DNA from: Lachnospiraceae bacterium
GTDB lineage: Bacteria > Bacillota > Clostridia > Lachnospirales > Lachnospiraceae
Length of the DNA stretch: 64,000 nucleotides
Direction of reading: 5' to 3'
Assembly (NCBI GenBank): GCA_004558185.1
Contig: SFDP01000003.1
Span: forward strand, 1 to 64,000
Shown: positions 1 to 10,135 of the stretch, one piece after another
Position numbering within the stretch: position 1 is the first letter of the stretch
Layout of the letters: every line of letters begins with the position of its first letter
The notes under the pieces: generated by a model
Database searches by the model: none
What the model was told of the DNA's origin: nothing
What the model saw: the letters and a program-made list of their open reading frames with translations, nothing else
Translations under genes and position numbers: made by a program

Positions 1-3
1 GAA

Positions 4-81
4 AATCGGTGTGCAGTCCAGAGGAATGGGCAGATACCAATAAAAGTGTAGTCTGCTTTTTCCTCTGTCCTGACGCCGATT
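4..81. repeat. Long imperfect inverted repeat / stem-loop at left edge
   Basis: AATCGG at 4-9 pairs with CCGATT at 76-81. The stem continues through GT/AC and CAG/CTG, then CAGAGGAA (19-26) with TTCCTCTG (60-67), then GGGCAGAT (28-35) with GTCTGCTT (51-58, including G-T pairs). About 25 pairs form with one bulged base and a small internal loop, leaving a loop of about 15 nt. It lies directly upstream of the restriction subunit gene. It is seen in sequence; its role is unknown. It could be a small RNA, a miniature mobile element, or a processing or termination structure for the gene to the left. Confidence 0.6.
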
Positions 82-112
82 GTTCACGAAATAATTTATA
101 TACTTGTTCACG
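80..112. repeat. Pair of direct repeats TTGTTCACG
   Basis: TTGTTCACG occurs at 80-88 and again at 104-112, each followed within two bases by AAT, in an AT-rich stretch just after the long stem-loop and before the restriction subunit gene. Two copies 24 bp apart, about two helical turns, suit binding of a dimeric regulator or a recombinase, but no known site is recognised. Confidence 0.5.
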
Positions 113-202
113 TAATCATATATAGTTTTGTATGTTAGATACCACTGGAGAAGAGAAAAAACGAAGGAATTTTTTGTGGATGATGAAAGGTTAGATACAC
201 TT

Positions 203-3200
203 ATGGAGACTAATTTTGATTATTTGCTGGAAAAGAAAGAATACGCTGATTTCGCAGCACAGGCAGTAGAAGCCGAGAGAAGTATTGCAATTTCTCCGGC
301 AACCTGTGCGATATTATCAAGACGTGCTTTGGAATTGGCTGTGCGTTTTGTTTTTTCGTATGATGCTGATTTGTCACTACCTTATCGAGATAATGTATCA
401 AGTCTTATTCATGAGCCCACATTCAGAAACATTATTGAGCCAAGATTATTTCCAATGCTGAAATATACGATTCATCTTGGCAATGTAGCTGTTCATACGA
501 ATAACAATATTAAAAGAGATGAAGCAATTATTGCACTTCGTGATTTGTTTGAATTCTGTGATTGGATAGATTATTCTTATTCCGCTGAATATTCAGAGAA
601 GACTTATGATGTGTCGCTTCTTGCAAGTGGTGATGAAAAGCGTATTAAGGCTGAAGAATTAAAGCAGTTATATGAAAACTTAAGCAGTAAGGACAAAAAA
701 CTTGAAAGTATCCTGAAAGAGAATGAAGAACTGCGTAAGCAGATGGCTAGTCAGCGAAGCCACAATGTACAGACTCGTGAGTTCCATATTGACAAGATAA
801 GTGAAGCTCAGACTCGTAAGAAATATATTGATGTTGCGCTCAAAGAAGCAGGCTGGATTATCGGTAATAATGTTACAGAAGAAGAACCGGTTACGGGAAT
901 GCCCAATGCTACCGGTACTGGCTATGTGGATTATGTTCTTTGGGGAAAAGATAATCTTCCATTGGCAGTAGTTGAGGCAAAGAAAGCTTCTGTGGATACA
1001 ATGGTAGGAAGTCAGCAGGCAAAGCTTTATGCTGATTGTCTGCAAAATAAATATGGGAGAAGACCACTCATTTTTACAACAAATGGCTTCGAATTTTTCT
1101 ATACCAATGATTTTATGGGATATCCCAGACGTGAAGTATCTGGATTTTTTACGCAAGAAGAATTACAGCTTGAGATGGATGGTCGTAAGCAACGTATTCC
1201 TTTAGAAAATATTAAAATAAGTGATGAGATTACCAATAGACCCTATCAGAAGGAAGCAGTAACTGCATTTTGTGATGCCATTATGCATAAGCATCGCAAA
1301 ATGCTTATCGTTCAGGCAACCGGTTCTGGTAAGACCAGGGTAAGTATCAGCATTGTAGATGTTCTTAGACGTCACAATTATGTGAAGAATATACTATTCT
1401 TGGCCGATAGAACCGCTCTTGTTAAGCAAGCAAAGAATAATTATACGAGTCTGCTCCCGGACTTATCATGTTGTAATCTGCTTGATAGTAAAGATGACCC
1501 GGAATCATGTAGGATGATTTTTTCTACATATCCGACAATGATGAATGCTATAGATGAAAAGAAAAATAAGTATGGGGATAGACTGTTCAGCCCTGGTCAC
1601 TTCCAGCTCATAATCTGCGATGAGGTACATAGAAGTATCTATAAAAAGTATCAAGAAATCTTTGAGTATTTCGATGCCATGCTGCTAGGCCTGACGGCAA
1701 CTCCTAAGAATGAAATCGATAAGAATACATATAGTGTTTTTGATCTTGAGCGTGGTGTACCAACCTTTGCCTATGAATTAGAAAAGGCCGTAGAGGAAGG
1801 TTATTTGGTTAATTATTCTACTCTGGAATATAAGACCCAAATCATGGAAGATGGAATTCATTATGATGATCTGTCTGAAGACGAAAAAGAAGAATATGAA
1901 AAGACCTTTGAAAATGATGATATGGTAGCAGATGATATATCAAGCGCTGCAATTAATTCATGGCTTTTTAATGCAGATACCATTGATAAAGTTCTCAAAG
2001 AGCTTGTGGAGAAAGGCCTTAAAATTGAGGGTGGAGATAAGCTTGGTAAAACCATAATATTTGCCAGAAACAGTCTTCATGCACAAGCCATTGTTGAAAG
2101 ATTTAATAAGCTGTTCCCCGAGTATGGTGGAGATTTTATTAAGCAGATTGATTACAGGATAAAACACTGTGATTCACTTATTGATGAATTTAGTATCAGA
2201 GATAAGATGCCGCAGATAGCAGTATCTGTCGATATGCTTGATACGGGTATAGATATACCGGAAATCTTAAATCTCGTATTCTTCAAAAAAGTGCGTAGTT
2301 ATGCCAAGTTCTGGCAAATGATAGGTCGAGGAACAAGGCTTTGTCCTAATCTTCTCGGTGAGGGGATAGATAAACAGCGTTTTCTCATCTTTGATTTCTG
2401 CAATAACTTTGAATATTTCAGAGTTAATAAGAACGGTGCCCAGAATGGTATTGCGGAATCACTCAGCGAGAAAATTTACAACACAAAAGTACAGATTGTC
2501 AGAGAGCTTCAAGCACCCTCATATACATCAGATGAGTCTTATGTGGCTTATCGGGCTGATTTGATTGAGCAGCTGCATGGAGCGGTAGTTGAACTGAACG
2601 ATGATAGCTTTTTAGTAAAGAGACACCTGCGTTATGTAGAAACATTTAGAGCACTTTCAAGCTGGAATTCTCTGGAAACAATGGAGATTTCCGAGATTAA
2701 AGAGCATATTGCACCTCTGATCAAGCCTAAGGAAGAAGATGAGCTGGCCCGAAGATTCGATTATCTTGTTTATAGCATTGACCTTGGCCTGCTCCAAAGC
2801 AAGAGTGTGCAGACACCGGTAAACATTGTAATTCAAACTGCACAACAGCTATCCGGCAAGTATTCAATTCCACAGGTAGAAAAAAAGAAGGATATTATTG
2901 AAAAAGTCCAGACCACTGAGTTCTGGGAAAGTGCTACTATTATTGAACTTGAAACTGTTCGTCATGCTTTAAGAGGACTGCTTCAGTACTTGGATAAGAT
3001 TCGTACAAAGATATATTACACAAACTTTACCGATACGATTATTGATTCCACAGAAGGTGAGCCAATATATGGGGGTACAGACCTTAAAAACTATCGCAAA
3101 AAGGTTGAGTTTTATCTTAAAGAGCATACCAACAGGATTTCTGTATATAAGTTGAGAAATAATAAGAAACTTTCAGAAGCAGATCTAAAAGAACTGGAGC

Positions 3201-3553
3201 ATATACTATGGACGGAGCTCGGTTCTAAAGATGATTATGTCAAGGAATATGGTGATACACCCTTAGGTCACTTGGTTCGTCAGATTGTTGGAGTAGATAG
3301 AACTGCCGTAAATGAAGCATTTAGTGAATTCCTTACAGAAGAACGTCTTAACCTTAATCAGATGCGCTTTGTTAATCTGATAGTCGATTATATTGTTGCC
3401 AATGGTAATATTGATGACAATAAGGTGCTCATGGGTGAGCCTTTTAAATCGGTGGGAAGCATTACTTCGTTATTCAAAGATGATATGGGTACTGCAAAAC
3501 AGATTATGGATATTATTGCCCAAATTAAGCGTAATTCTGAGGAAATTGCTTAA
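203..3553 (+). CDS. hsdR: Type I restriction endonuclease R subunit (HsdR)
   Basis: ATP-driven translocase and nuclease subunit of a type I restriction-modification complex, 1116 aa. Residues about 1-130 resemble a DUF4145 domain, followed by a charged helix (about 150-185). The HSDR_N nuclease domain shows VDY (Asp243), EAK (258-260) and the QQAKLYAD motif. The SF2 motor shows ATGSGKT (372-378), DEVH (473-476), LTATP (497-501) and QMIGRGTR, and the rest matches an EcoEI-type C-terminal domain. The frame is open from a TTG at 128, but homologous sequence begins at METNFDYL, and GAAAGG lies 12 nt before the ATG at 203, so 203 is preferred. The HsdM and HsdS partners are not in the window and may lie to the left. 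The gene is AT-richer than the core genes to its right. All motor and nuclease residues are present, so it is probably active if partners exist. Confidence 0.93.
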   Translation: METNFDYLLEKKEYADFAAQAVEAERSIAISPATCAILSRRALELAVRFVFSYDADLSLPYRDNVSSLIHEPTFRNIIEPRLFPMLKYTIHLGNVAVHTNNNIKRDEAIIALRDLFEFCDWIDYSYSAEYSEKTYDVSLLASGDEKRIKAEELKQLYENLSSKDKKLESILKENEELRKQMASQRSHNVQTREFHIDKISEAQTRKKYIDVALKEAGWIIGNNVTEEEPVTGMPNATGTGYVDYVLWGKDNLPLAVVEAKKASVDTMVGSQQAKLYADCLQNKYGRRPLIFTTNGFEFFYTNDFMGYPRREVSGFFTQEELQLEMDGRKQRIPLENIKISDEITNRPYQKEAVTAFCDAIMHKHRKMLIVQATGSGKTRVSISIVDVLRRHNYVKNILFLADRTALVKQAKNNYTSLLPDLSCCNLLDSKDDPESCRMIFSTYPTMMNAIDEKKNKYGDRLFSPGHFQLIICDEVHRSIYKKYQEIFEYFDAMLLGLTATPKNEIDKNTYSVFDLERGVPTFAYELEKAVEEGYLVNYSTLEYKTQIMEDGIHYDDLSEDEKEEYEKTFENDDMVADDISSAAINSWLFNADTIDKVLKELVEKGLKIEGGDKLGKTIIFARNSLHAQAIVERFNKLFPEYGGDFIKQIDYRIKHCDSLIDEFSIRDKMPQIAVSVDMLDTGIDIPEILNLVFFKKVRSYAKFWQMIGRGTRLCPNLLGEGIDKQRFLIFDFCNNFEYFRVNKNGAQNGIAESLSEKIYNTKVQIVRELQAPSYTSDESYVAYRADLIEQLHGAVVELNDDSFLVKRHLRYVETFRALSSWNSLETMEISEIKEHIAPLIKPKEEDELARRFDYLVYSIDLGLLQSKSVQTPVNIVIQTAQQLSGKYSIPQVEKKKDIIEKVQTTEFWESATIIELETVRHALRGLLQYLDKIRTKIYYTNFTDTIIDSTEGEPIYGGTDLKNYRKKVEFYLKEHTNRISVYKLRNNKKLSEADLKELEHILWTELGSKDDYVKEYGDTPLGHLVRQIVGVDRTAVNEAFSEFLTEERLNLNQMRFVNLIVDYIVANGNIDDNKVLMGEPFKSVGSITSLFKDDMGTAKQIMDIIAQIKRNSEEIA

Positions 3554-3664
3554 ATGGAATATTGTTCTTTTAGTAAGTGTATAATAGGATATTTGCTTCT
3601 ATTTTTGTCATGGAAAGTTATATGAACTTATAGTGATTTTTTAGCGTAAGCAGACGGTGATTAA

Positions 3665-3693
3665 TTGACCAAAGCGTAAAAGTGTGCAATAAT
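3665..3693 (+). promoter_or_regulatory. Possible promoter before AAA ATPase gene
   Basis: TTGACC at 3665-3670 is followed after 17 bp by AATAAT at 3688-3693. A start site near 3700 would fall on the Shine-Dalgarno GGAGGTGG (3700-3707), leaving almost no leader, so this is tentative. The gene may instead be read through from the restriction subunit gene. Confidence 0.3.
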
Positions 3694-3711
3694 ATAACTG
3701 GAGGTGGTTAT

Positions 3712-4899
3712 GTGTTTAAAATAAACCCATATAGACCAGGTGCCGGATTAATGCCAACTTATCTTGCAGGTCGTGATGACGATATACAGAATGTAGAAGA
3801 AATGTTTAATGCTTTAATCTCGAATATTCCGACCCCATCAATTGTATTTAGTGGATTACGTGGTGTTGGCAAGACTGTTCTTATTAATAAATTACAAAAT
3901 ATAGCTGAAGAAAAAGAAATATTTTGTAAACATATTGAAGTGGAAGAAAGAAATGATTTTATTCCACAAATTGCTGCCTGTTCTCAAGCATTTTTAAGAA
4001 AAGTCAGCACAAAAGAGAAATTTAAACATTTAATTCAAAAACCACTAGATGCCATAAAATCTTTAGTTGTTTCCTTTGATCCAAATGGCAACATTTTTTC
4101 TTTATCTGTACAAGAAAGAGAATTATATCAATCAAATAGCTTAACTCAAAGTTTAACGGAAGTATTCGTAACGATTGGAGAAACAGCATATAAAACAGAA
4201 ACACCAATATGTTTTTTTGTTGATGAAATTCAATATATGAAACAGAGTGAATTGGGAGCGTTGATAGCAGCATTGCACCGTACTAATCAGTTAGGATACC
4301 CTATTATGATTATAGGAGCCGGTTTGCCTAAAATATATAAGATGTTATCGGAAGAAAAATCATATTCTGAAAGACTGTTTATCTATAGAGTAATAGACTC
4401 TTTAACCGATGAACAATCTCGTAAAGCAATAGAAGAACCTGCAAAAAAATTCAACGTGACATATACAGACGAAGCAATAGGTGAAATCATTAAGATAACC
4501 AAGGGATACCCATTTTTTATACAACAGATGTGTCAGATTGTTTATCAAAATACAGATGATAGAATAATTCAAGACTTTCACGTTAAAAACAGTATTGATG
4601 AATTCTTTAAACTGTTAGATACTGGATTTTTTAAAGTCAGATATGAAAGATGTGCAGAAAGTGATAGAAAATTCATTTTTGCAATGGTAAAATGTGGAGA
4701 ATTACCTTGTACTATTTCAAATGTCGCAAAAAATCTTCACAAAAATATCAGTTCAATATCTACCACCAGAGCACAATTAATCAGTAAGGGAATTATATAT
4801 CCAATCAGATATAAAGAATTGGATTTTACTGTACCGGAATTTGCAGGATACATTCAACGATTGGATGAATATAAACAATGGTGTGAAGAAGCGAATTAG
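3712..4899 (+). CDS. AAA-type ATP-binding protein
   Basis: P-loop ATPase of 395 aa, in the archaeal-ATPase/Orc-like AAA group often annotated only as ATP-binding protein. It has Walker A GLRGVGKT (48-55) and Walker B FFVDE (Asp171, Glu172), a sensor-1-like IIGAGLP segment, and a C-terminal part rich in helices that looks like a winged helix. The start chosen is GTG at 3712 because GGAGGTGG (3700-3707) sits 4 nt upstream and the family starts FKINPYRPG; an in-frame GTG at 3682 lies before the ribosome site. The gene is AT-rich like the restriction gene before it, which suggests they arrived together. The molecular target is unknown; an accessory defence role is only an inference from position. 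Confidence 0.8.
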   Translation: MFKINPYRPGAGLMPTYLAGRDDDIQNVEEMFNALISNIPTPSIVFSGLRGVGKTVLINKLQNIAEEKEIFCKHIEVEERNDFIPQIAACSQAFLRKVSTKEKFKHLIQKPLDAIKSLVVSFDPNGNIFSLSVQERELYQSNSLTQSLTEVFVTIGETAYKTETPICFFVDEIQYMKQSELGALIAALHRTNQLGYPIMIIGAGLPKIYKMLSEEKSYSERLFIYRVIDSLTDEQSRKAIEEPAKKFNVTYTDEAIGEIIKITKGYPFFIQQMCQIVYQNTDDRIIQDFHVKNSIDEFFKLLDTGFFKVRYERCAESDRKFIFAMVKCGELPCTISNVAKNLHKNISSISTTRAQLISKGIIYPIRYKELDFTVPEFAGYIQRLDEYKQWCEEAN

Positions 4900-4924
4900 A
4901 AAGTGGTTTAGGATGGAGAAAAAA

Positions 4925-5449
4925 ATGACCGATTTATTAATTGTAGTGGATATGCAGAATGACTTTATTGATGAGGCTCTGGGTACACCGGAGGCTGCCG
5001 GGATTGTACAGAGGGCGGTAGAAAAGATCAAGGATTTTGAAGGAACAATCATTGCTACGCTGGATACCCATGGGGAGGATTATCTGGATACTCAGGAAGG
5101 AAGGTATCTGCCTGTTTCCCACTGTATTCGAAATACCAGGGGATGGGAGTTGAATGAGCAGGTAAAAAAAGCCTTGGAAAAGAAAGGCTACAGGACAGTA
5201 ACCAAGCCTACCTTTGGCTCCCTGGAGCTGATTGAGCTGATTAAGAGAGAATTTGACGTGTCCGGGCTGCAGATTCAACTCATTGGATTATGCACTGATA
5301 TATGTGTGGTTTCCAATGCACTGCTGTTAAAGGCCAGCTTCCCGGAGGCGAAGATCAGCGTGGATTCCTCCTGCTGTGCGGGAGTGACGCAGGAGAAGCA
5401 CGAGGCAGCGCTGATGACCATGGAATCCTGCCAGATCGAAATTGTATAG
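4925..5449 (+). CDS. Cysteine hydrolase, isochorismatase/nicotinamidase family
   Basis: Small amidohydrolase-fold protein of 174 aa. The triad is visible as Asp9 in VVDMQNDF, Lys94 in TKPTFGS and Cys127 in GLCTDICV. Asp47, His49 (LDTH) and His66 match the metal ligands of nicotinamidases, so nicotinamide deamidation for NAD salvage is plausible but not proven. Several family members hydrolyse other amides. An ATG at 4913 is in frame, but GGAG at 4915-4918 points to ATG 4925. It begins 25 nt after the AT-rich ATPase gene yet has normal core composition, so the accessory block appears to end here. A strong terminator follows. Confidence 0.85.
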   Translation: MTDLLIVVDMQNDFIDEALGTPEAAGIVQRAVEKIKDFEGTIIATLDTHGEDYLDTQEGRYLPVSHCIRNTRGWELNEQVKKALEKKGYRTVTKPTFGSLELIELIKREFDVSGLQIQLIGLCTDICVVSNALLLKASFPEAKISVDSSCCAGVTQEKHEAALMTMESCQIEIV

Positions 5450-5526
5450 AAGCTATTTTGATCATTATGCTGAGAGTGTATGCTCAATGCGATAAAATAC
5501 AGACGACAGACTAAAGACAGAGCGAT

Positions 5527-5565
5527 GAAAGCCCCGGAGAGCATTTTCCTTTCTCCGGGGCTTTC
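5527..5565. terminator. Bidirectional terminator hairpin
   Basis: A perfect 14-bp stem, GAAAGCCCCGGAGA (5527-5540) with TCTCCGGGGCTTTC (5552-5565), has an 11-nt loop. It lies between two genes that converge, the hydrolase and the activase. The A and T flanks of the stem let it work in either direction. Confidence 0.85.
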
Positions 5566-5626
5566 TGCGGGTCTGAGCTTAGACCAGACGTCATATCAAT
5601 GTATCCTTATGTCTGTTTTTCTGAAA

Positions 5627-8600
5627 TTATTCAGCCGCAGACTGTAAGCCTTCCTGCTGCAAGCGTTTCTTTGCGGTAGACAGCATCAGCTTGATACGAT
5701 TCAACTGATTAACCTCACTGGCGCCCGGATCGTAATCAATGGCTACGATATTGGAATCCGGGTAGCGGTGGCGGAGCTCCTTGATTACTCCCTTGCCTAC
5801 CACATGGTTAGGGAGGCAGCCGAAGGGCTGGGCACAGACGATATTAGGTGCACCGCTGTGGATCAGCTCGATCATTTCTCCGGTCAAAAACCAGCCCTCA
5901 CCGGTCTGATTACCGATGGATACGATAGGCGAAGCATATTCGGCCAGCGTATAAATTGAACAGGGAGGATCAAAATGCTTGCTCTTTTTTAAGGCTTTGG
6001 CTGCAGGGGAGCGCATAAACTCCAGAGCCTTAATTCCCAGGCGGGCATTTCTGGCCGATTTTTTACTGGTTCCCAAATGCTCAGCCTTATAAATCTGATT
6101 ATAAAAGCAGTAGAGCATGAAATCCAGCAGATCCGGCATAACTGCCTGGGCACCTTCCCGCTCCAGAAGTCCTACCAGATTGTTGTTGGCGGCAGGAGAA
6201 AATTTTACCAGAATCTCACCTACAATTCCTACCCGGGGCTTTTTCAAGTCTTCATCAATGGGCAGGGCATCAAATTCCTCTACGATCTTACGGCAGATGC
6301 GGGAAAATCGGGCGAAGCTGTAGCTCTTACCGGAAACAAAATCCTGACAGACCTTCTTCCATTTTTCATGGAGAGCATCTGCCGAGCCGGGGGTCAGCTC
6401 ATAGGGGCGCATCCGATAGAGGCAGCGCATAAACAGGTCACCGAAGATGGCTCCATATACGGCTCTTAAAATCAATCCCTTGGTCAGCTTAAAGCCGGGA
6501 TTGGTCTCAATCCCTCCCAGATTCAGGGAAATTACCGGAATCTGTGGCATACCCGCTTTTTCCAGGGCGCGGCGGATAAAACCAATATAGTTGGTGGCCC
6601 GACATCCCCCTCCGGTCTGACTGATAATCAATGCAGTTTTGTTTAAATCATATTTTCCGCTATGGAGGGCATCCATTAATTGTCCCACCACCAGAAGAGA
6701 AGGGTAGCAGGCATCGTTATTCACATATTTCAGCCCCATATCCAGAGATTGCCGGTTATCATTATTCAACACCTCAAAATGGTAGCCGCAGGCATTGAAG
6801 GCAGGTTCCAGAATATCAAAATGAATAGGAGACATCTGGGGACAAAGAATGGTATATTCCTTACGCATTTCTTCGGTAAATACCACTCTGTTGATGGCGG
6901 AAGAAGTTAGCTCCCGTTTTTGGTTCGCTTTTTTCTTTGCTTCAATGGCAGACAAAAGTGAACGAATACGGATTCTGGCGGCCCCCAGATTATTTACCTC
7001 ATCGATTTTCAGGCAGGTATAAATTTTTTCCGAACCGGAAAGAATATCGTTTACCTGATCGGTGGTTACGGCATCCAAACCGCAGCCAAAGGAGTTAAGC
7101 TGAATCAAGTCCAAATCATCTCTGGTTTTCACATAGCTTGCCGCAGCATAGAGCCGGGAATGATACATCCACTGGTCGGAAACAATCAATGGCCGCTCCG
7201 GCTTAGCCAGGTGAGAAAGGGAGTCCTCGGTGAAAACGGCTACGTCATAGGAGGTGATCAGCTCCGGAATGCCGTGGTTAATTTCGGGATCAAGATGGTA
7301 AGGCCGTCCGGCAAGGACAATACCATGCTTGCCATTGAGCTGCATCCAGGCCAGAACCTCTTCTCCTTTTTGCTGGGTATCTTCACGCACCTGCTCCAGC
7401 TCCCGCCAGCCCGCAGTTACCGCATCCGCAATATCCTCCGGTGAAATCTCCGGAAATTCCTTTACCAATGCCTGAATAATGGTTTCCTTTGTGGCAAAGG
7501 ACATAAAAGGGTTGCGGAAAATCACCTTACCCTGACCGATTTCCTCTACGTTATTTTTTATATTTTCGGAATAAGAGGTTACAATAGGGCAATTATAATG
7601 ATTGTTGGCTTCTTTAAATTCGTTTCGCTCATAAAAAATGGCAGGATAGAAAATAAAATCCACATTTTGCTTAATCAGCCAGCTAATGTGTCCATGAACC
7701 AGCTTGGCCGGGTAGCATTCCGATTCACTGGGGATGGATTCGATTCCCAGCTCATAAATCTGATGGGTAGAACTGGGGGACAGTACCACCTGATAGCCCA
7801 GTCGGGTAAAAAAGGTAAACCAGAAAGGGTAGTTTTCGTAAAAATTCAGTATCCGGGGAATTCCCACGGTTCCCCGCCTGGCTTCGTTTGCCGGCAGGGG
7901 CTCGTAGGAAAAAAGCCTTTTCAGCTTATACTCAAAGAGATTGGGCACCTGATTGCTGCTTTTTTGTTTTCCCAGCCCCTTCTCACATCGATTACCGGAA
8001 ATGTATTGACGACCGCCGGTAAACCGATTGACCGTAAGACGACAGTTATTGGTACAGCCTTTACATTTTGCCATACTGGTTTCGTATTCCAAATCCAGAA
8101 TCTGCTGTAGGGAAAGCATGGTGGTCTGTTCTGTACCGGTGTAGTTTTCCCGGGCAATTAAGGCTGCCCCAAAGGCTCCCATAATCCCGGCAATATCGGG
8201 GCGGATAGCCTCACAGCCGGCAATTTTTTCAAAGCTGCGTAGAACAGCATCGTTATAAAAGGTTCCTCCCTGAACTACGATATGCTGACCCAAATCTGAG
8301 GCATCAGATACCTTAATAACCTTAAACAGAGCATTCTTGATTACGGAATAAGCCAATCCGGCAGAAATATCTGCTACAGAGGCACCTTCCTTCTGCGCCT
8401 GCTTCACATTGGAATTCATGAAAACGGTACAGCGGGTACCTAAATCGATGGGATGGGCTGCAAAAAGAGCCTCTGTGGCAAAGTCCTGAACACTTAAATT
8501 CAGGGATTTGGCAAAGGTTTCGATAAAGGAGCCGCAGCCGGAGGAGCAGGCCTCGTTAAGCTGTACACTGTCTACCGTCTTTTTCTTGATCTTAATACAT

Positions 8601-9880
8601 TTCATATCCTGACCGCCGATATCCAGGATACAGTCTACGGAAGGGTCGAAAAAGGCAGCAGCATAGTAATGAGCCACCGTTTCCACTTCCCCGTCATCCA
8701 GCAGGAAAGCAGCCTTCATCAGAGCCTCTCCGTATCCGGTGGAACAGGAACGTACAATATGGGCATTCTCCGGCAGCTTATGGTAAATGTCTTCAATAGC
8801 CTCGATAGCCGTTTTTAACGGGCTTCCGTTATTATTGCTGTAGAAGGAATAGAGCAGGGAACCGTCTTCTCCTACCAGAGCAATCTTGGTGGTAGTTGAG
8901 CCTGCATCGATTCCCAGATAGCAGTTTCCTGAATAATGCTCCAGGGAAGCTGTTTTTACCTGGTGGCTGTCATGACGCTTACAGAATTCCCGGTATTCCG
9001 GTTCGTCCTTAAAAAGAGGATCAAGGCGATTTACCTCAAACCGGATTTCAATATCCTGAGAAAGCATATGTACAAGATCTTCCAGTGAAAAAACAGTTTC
9101 TTTGGCATTCAGGGCAGAGCCGATGGCAGCAAAAAGGTGGGAATTTTCCAGATCAATAATATGCTCGTCATCCAGCTCCAGGGTACGGATAAAGGCAGCC
9201 TTAAGCTGATCCAGAAAATGAAGGGGGCCTCCCAAAAAGGCCACATGACCTCTAATGGGTTTACCGCAGGCCAGACCGCTGATGGTCTGGTTTACCACTG
9301 CCTGGAAAATAGAGGCAGCCAAATCCTCTTTGGTGGCCCCGTCATTGATCAGGGGCTGAATATCCGTTTTGGCAAAAACACCACAGCGGGCAGCGATAGT
9401 ATACAGGGATTGATAGCCTTTGGCATATTCATTCAGGCCTGAGGCGTCTGTCTGCAAAAGGGAGGCCATCTGGTCGATAAAGGAGCCGGTACCGCCGGCA
9501 CAGATGCCGTTCATCCGCTGCTCCACATTTCCTCCTTCGAAATAGATGATCTTGGCATCCTCGCCACCCAGCTCGATAGCTACATCCGTTTTGGGCGCTA
9601 ATTCCTGCAAAGCGGTGGATACGGCAATTACCTCCTGTTCAAAAGGGATGCCTAAAAGATTGGCCAGAGCCAGACCGCCTGAGCCGGTGATCACCGGATG
9701 AACCTGGAGGGAGCCTGCTTTTTCATGAGCCTGAATGATCAGCTCGGCCAGAGTCTCCTTAATGTTGGCAAAATGTCGCTTGTAATCAGCAAAAACAAGC
9801 TGCTTTTCGGCATCCAGAAGCGCCACCTTCACGGTAGTGGAGCCGATGTCGATTCCTAAAGTATAATGGTTATTTATCAT
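5627..9880 (-). CDS. 2-hydroxyacyl-CoA dehydratase activase-like ATPase (BadF/BcrA family, DUF2229)
   Basis: Very large protein of 1417 aa. It carries two ASKHA ATPase domains in tandem, each with the phosphate loop (GIDIGSTT at 9-16 and [10 protein letters not shown] near 325). Each half also has the Cys pattern used to hold a bridging 4Fe-4S cluster (ICAGGTGSF with [14 protein letters not shown] with TRCTVF). A Cys-rich linker with CKGCTNNC near 615 leads into a DUF2229-type C-terminal half of about 800 aa. Small activases of the family inject an electron, at the cost of ATP, into 2-hydroxyacyl-CoA dehydratases or benzoyl-CoA reductases. This long fused form is common in Clostridia and its substrate is not settled. 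No dehydratase subunits lie next to it. GTATATG gives ATG 9880 with AAAGG 9 nt upstream; a TTG at 9886 is too close to that site. Confidence 0.85.
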   Translation of the reverse strand: MINNHYTLGIDIGSTTVKVALLDAEKQLVFADYKRHFANIKETLAELIIQAHEKAGSLQVHPVITGSGGLALANLLGIPFEQEVIAVSTALQELAPKTDVAIELGGEDAKIIYFEGGNVEQRMNGICAGGTGSFIDQMASLLQTDASGLNEYAKGYQSLYTIAARCGVFAKTDIQPLINDGATKEDLAASIFQAVVNQTISGLACGKPIRGHVAFLGGPLHFLDQLKAAFIRTLELDDEHIIDLENSHLFAAIGSALNAKETVFSLEDLVHMLSQDIEIRFEVNRLDPLFKDEPEYREFCKRHDSHQVKTASLEHYSGNCYLGIDAGSTTTKIALVGEDGSLLYSFYSNNNGSPLKTAIEAIEDIYHKLPENAHIVRSCSTGYGEALMKAAFLLDDGEVETVAHYYAAAFFDPSVDCILDIGGQDMKCIKIKKKTVDSVQLNEACSSGCGSFIETFAKSLNLSVQDFATEALFAAHPIDLGTRCTVFMNSNVKQAQKEGASVADISAGLAYSVIKNALFKVIKVSDASDLGQHIVVQGGTFYNDAVLRSFEKIAGCEAIRPDIAGIMGAFGAALIARENYTGTEQTTMLSLQQILDLEYETSMAKCKGCTNNCRLTVNRFTGGRQYISGNRCEKGLGKQKSSNQVPNLFEYKLKRLFSYEPLPANEARRGTVGIPRILNFYENYPFWFTFFTRLGYQVVLSPSSTHQIYELGIESIPSESECYPAKLVHGHISWLIKQNVDFIFYPAIFYERNEFKEANNHYNCPIVTSYSENIKNNVEEIGQGKVIFRNPFMSFATKETIIQALVKEFPEISPEDIADAVTAGWRELEQVREDTQQKGEEVLAWMQLNGKHGIVLAGRPYHLDPEINHGIPELITSYDVAVFTEDSLSHLAKPERPLIVSDQWMYHSRLYAAASYVKTRDDLDLIQLNSFGCGLDAVTTDQVNDILSGSEKIYTCLKIDEVNNLGAARIRIRSLLSAIEAKKKANQKRELTSSAINRVVFTEEMRKEYTILCPQMSPIHFDILEPAFNACGYHFEVLNNDNRQSLDMGLKYVNNDACYPSLLVVGQLMDALHSGKYDLNKTALIISQTGGGCRATNYIGFIRRALEKAGMPQIPVISLNLGGIETNPGFKLTKGLILRAVYGAIFGDLFMRCLYRMRPYELTPGSADALHEKWKKVCQDFVSGKSYSFARFSRICRKIVEEFDALPIDEDLKKPRVGIVGEILVKFSPAANNNLVGLLEREGAQAVMPDLLDFMLYCFYNQIYKAEHLGTSKKSARNARLGIKALEFMRSPAAKALKKSKHFDPPCSIYTLAEYASPIVSIGNQTGEGWFLTGEMIELIHSGAPNIVCAQPFGCLPNHVVGKGVIKELRHRYPDSNIVAIDYDPGASEVNQLNRIKLMLSTAKKRLQQEGLQSAAE

Positions 9881-9941
9881 ATACAATTACCTTTCATTCC
9901 TTTGTAAATCTTTGGGGAAATCAGCCCCTGTGGATAACAGA

Positions 9942-10002
9942 AGTAGTAATAGTGCCAATGCAACGTAGTAATACGAACTATTATCAACTCGTACTATTAT
10001 AG
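9942..10002. repeat. Operator-like repeat cluster before activase gene
   Basis: AGTAGTAATAG (9942-9952), GTAGTAATA (9965-9973), CTATTAT (9978-9984) and ACTATTATAG (9993-10002) are copies of one short word in both orientations. TACGA (9972-9976) and TCGTA (9989-9993) form an inverted pair around the third copy. The cluster overlaps and follows the -10 of the minus-strand promoter, where a repressor would act. No known regulator consensus is recognised. Confidence 0.5.
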
Positions 10003-10024
10003 TCCCTGAGGAAAGGAAAGGCAA
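9996..10024 (-). promoter_or_regulatory. Promoter of the activase gene
   Basis: Read on the minus strand, TTGCCT (10024-10019) is separated by exactly 17 bp from a perfect TATAAT (10001-9996). This is a good housekeeping sigma promoter with a leader of about 110 nt before ATG 9880. Confidence 0.75.
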
Positions 10025-10106
10025 CGCAAAAAAGGACAAAAAATGGAGAAAATAATTTAAACTTTCTAAACATTTTATTATATTTTACCTTTTCAAAAGT
10101 GGAACA

Positions 10107-10135
10107 TTTACTTTTATACCTACCTTTGCTAAAAT
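10107..10135 (+). promoter_or_regulatory. Promoter of the rhomboid-like gene
   Basis: TTTACT (10107-10112), 17 bp, TAAAAT (10130-10135). The spacing is right and both boxes are near consensus. It lies about 60 nt before the start codon at 10196. Confidence 0.6.

Noticed and set aside
4-112. Integron attC-like site at the left edge
   Set aside because: The hairpin has a bulged base, but the required GTTRRRY / RYYYAAC core pair is not present at its ends.
128-202. Longer HsdR start at TTG 128
   Set aside because: The extra 25 residues do not resemble the family, and a purine-rich site precedes ATG 203.
6077-6469. Plus-strand open frames opposite the activase gene
   Set aside because: They are shadows of a 1417-codon gene with clear domains; none has a start context or protein motif.
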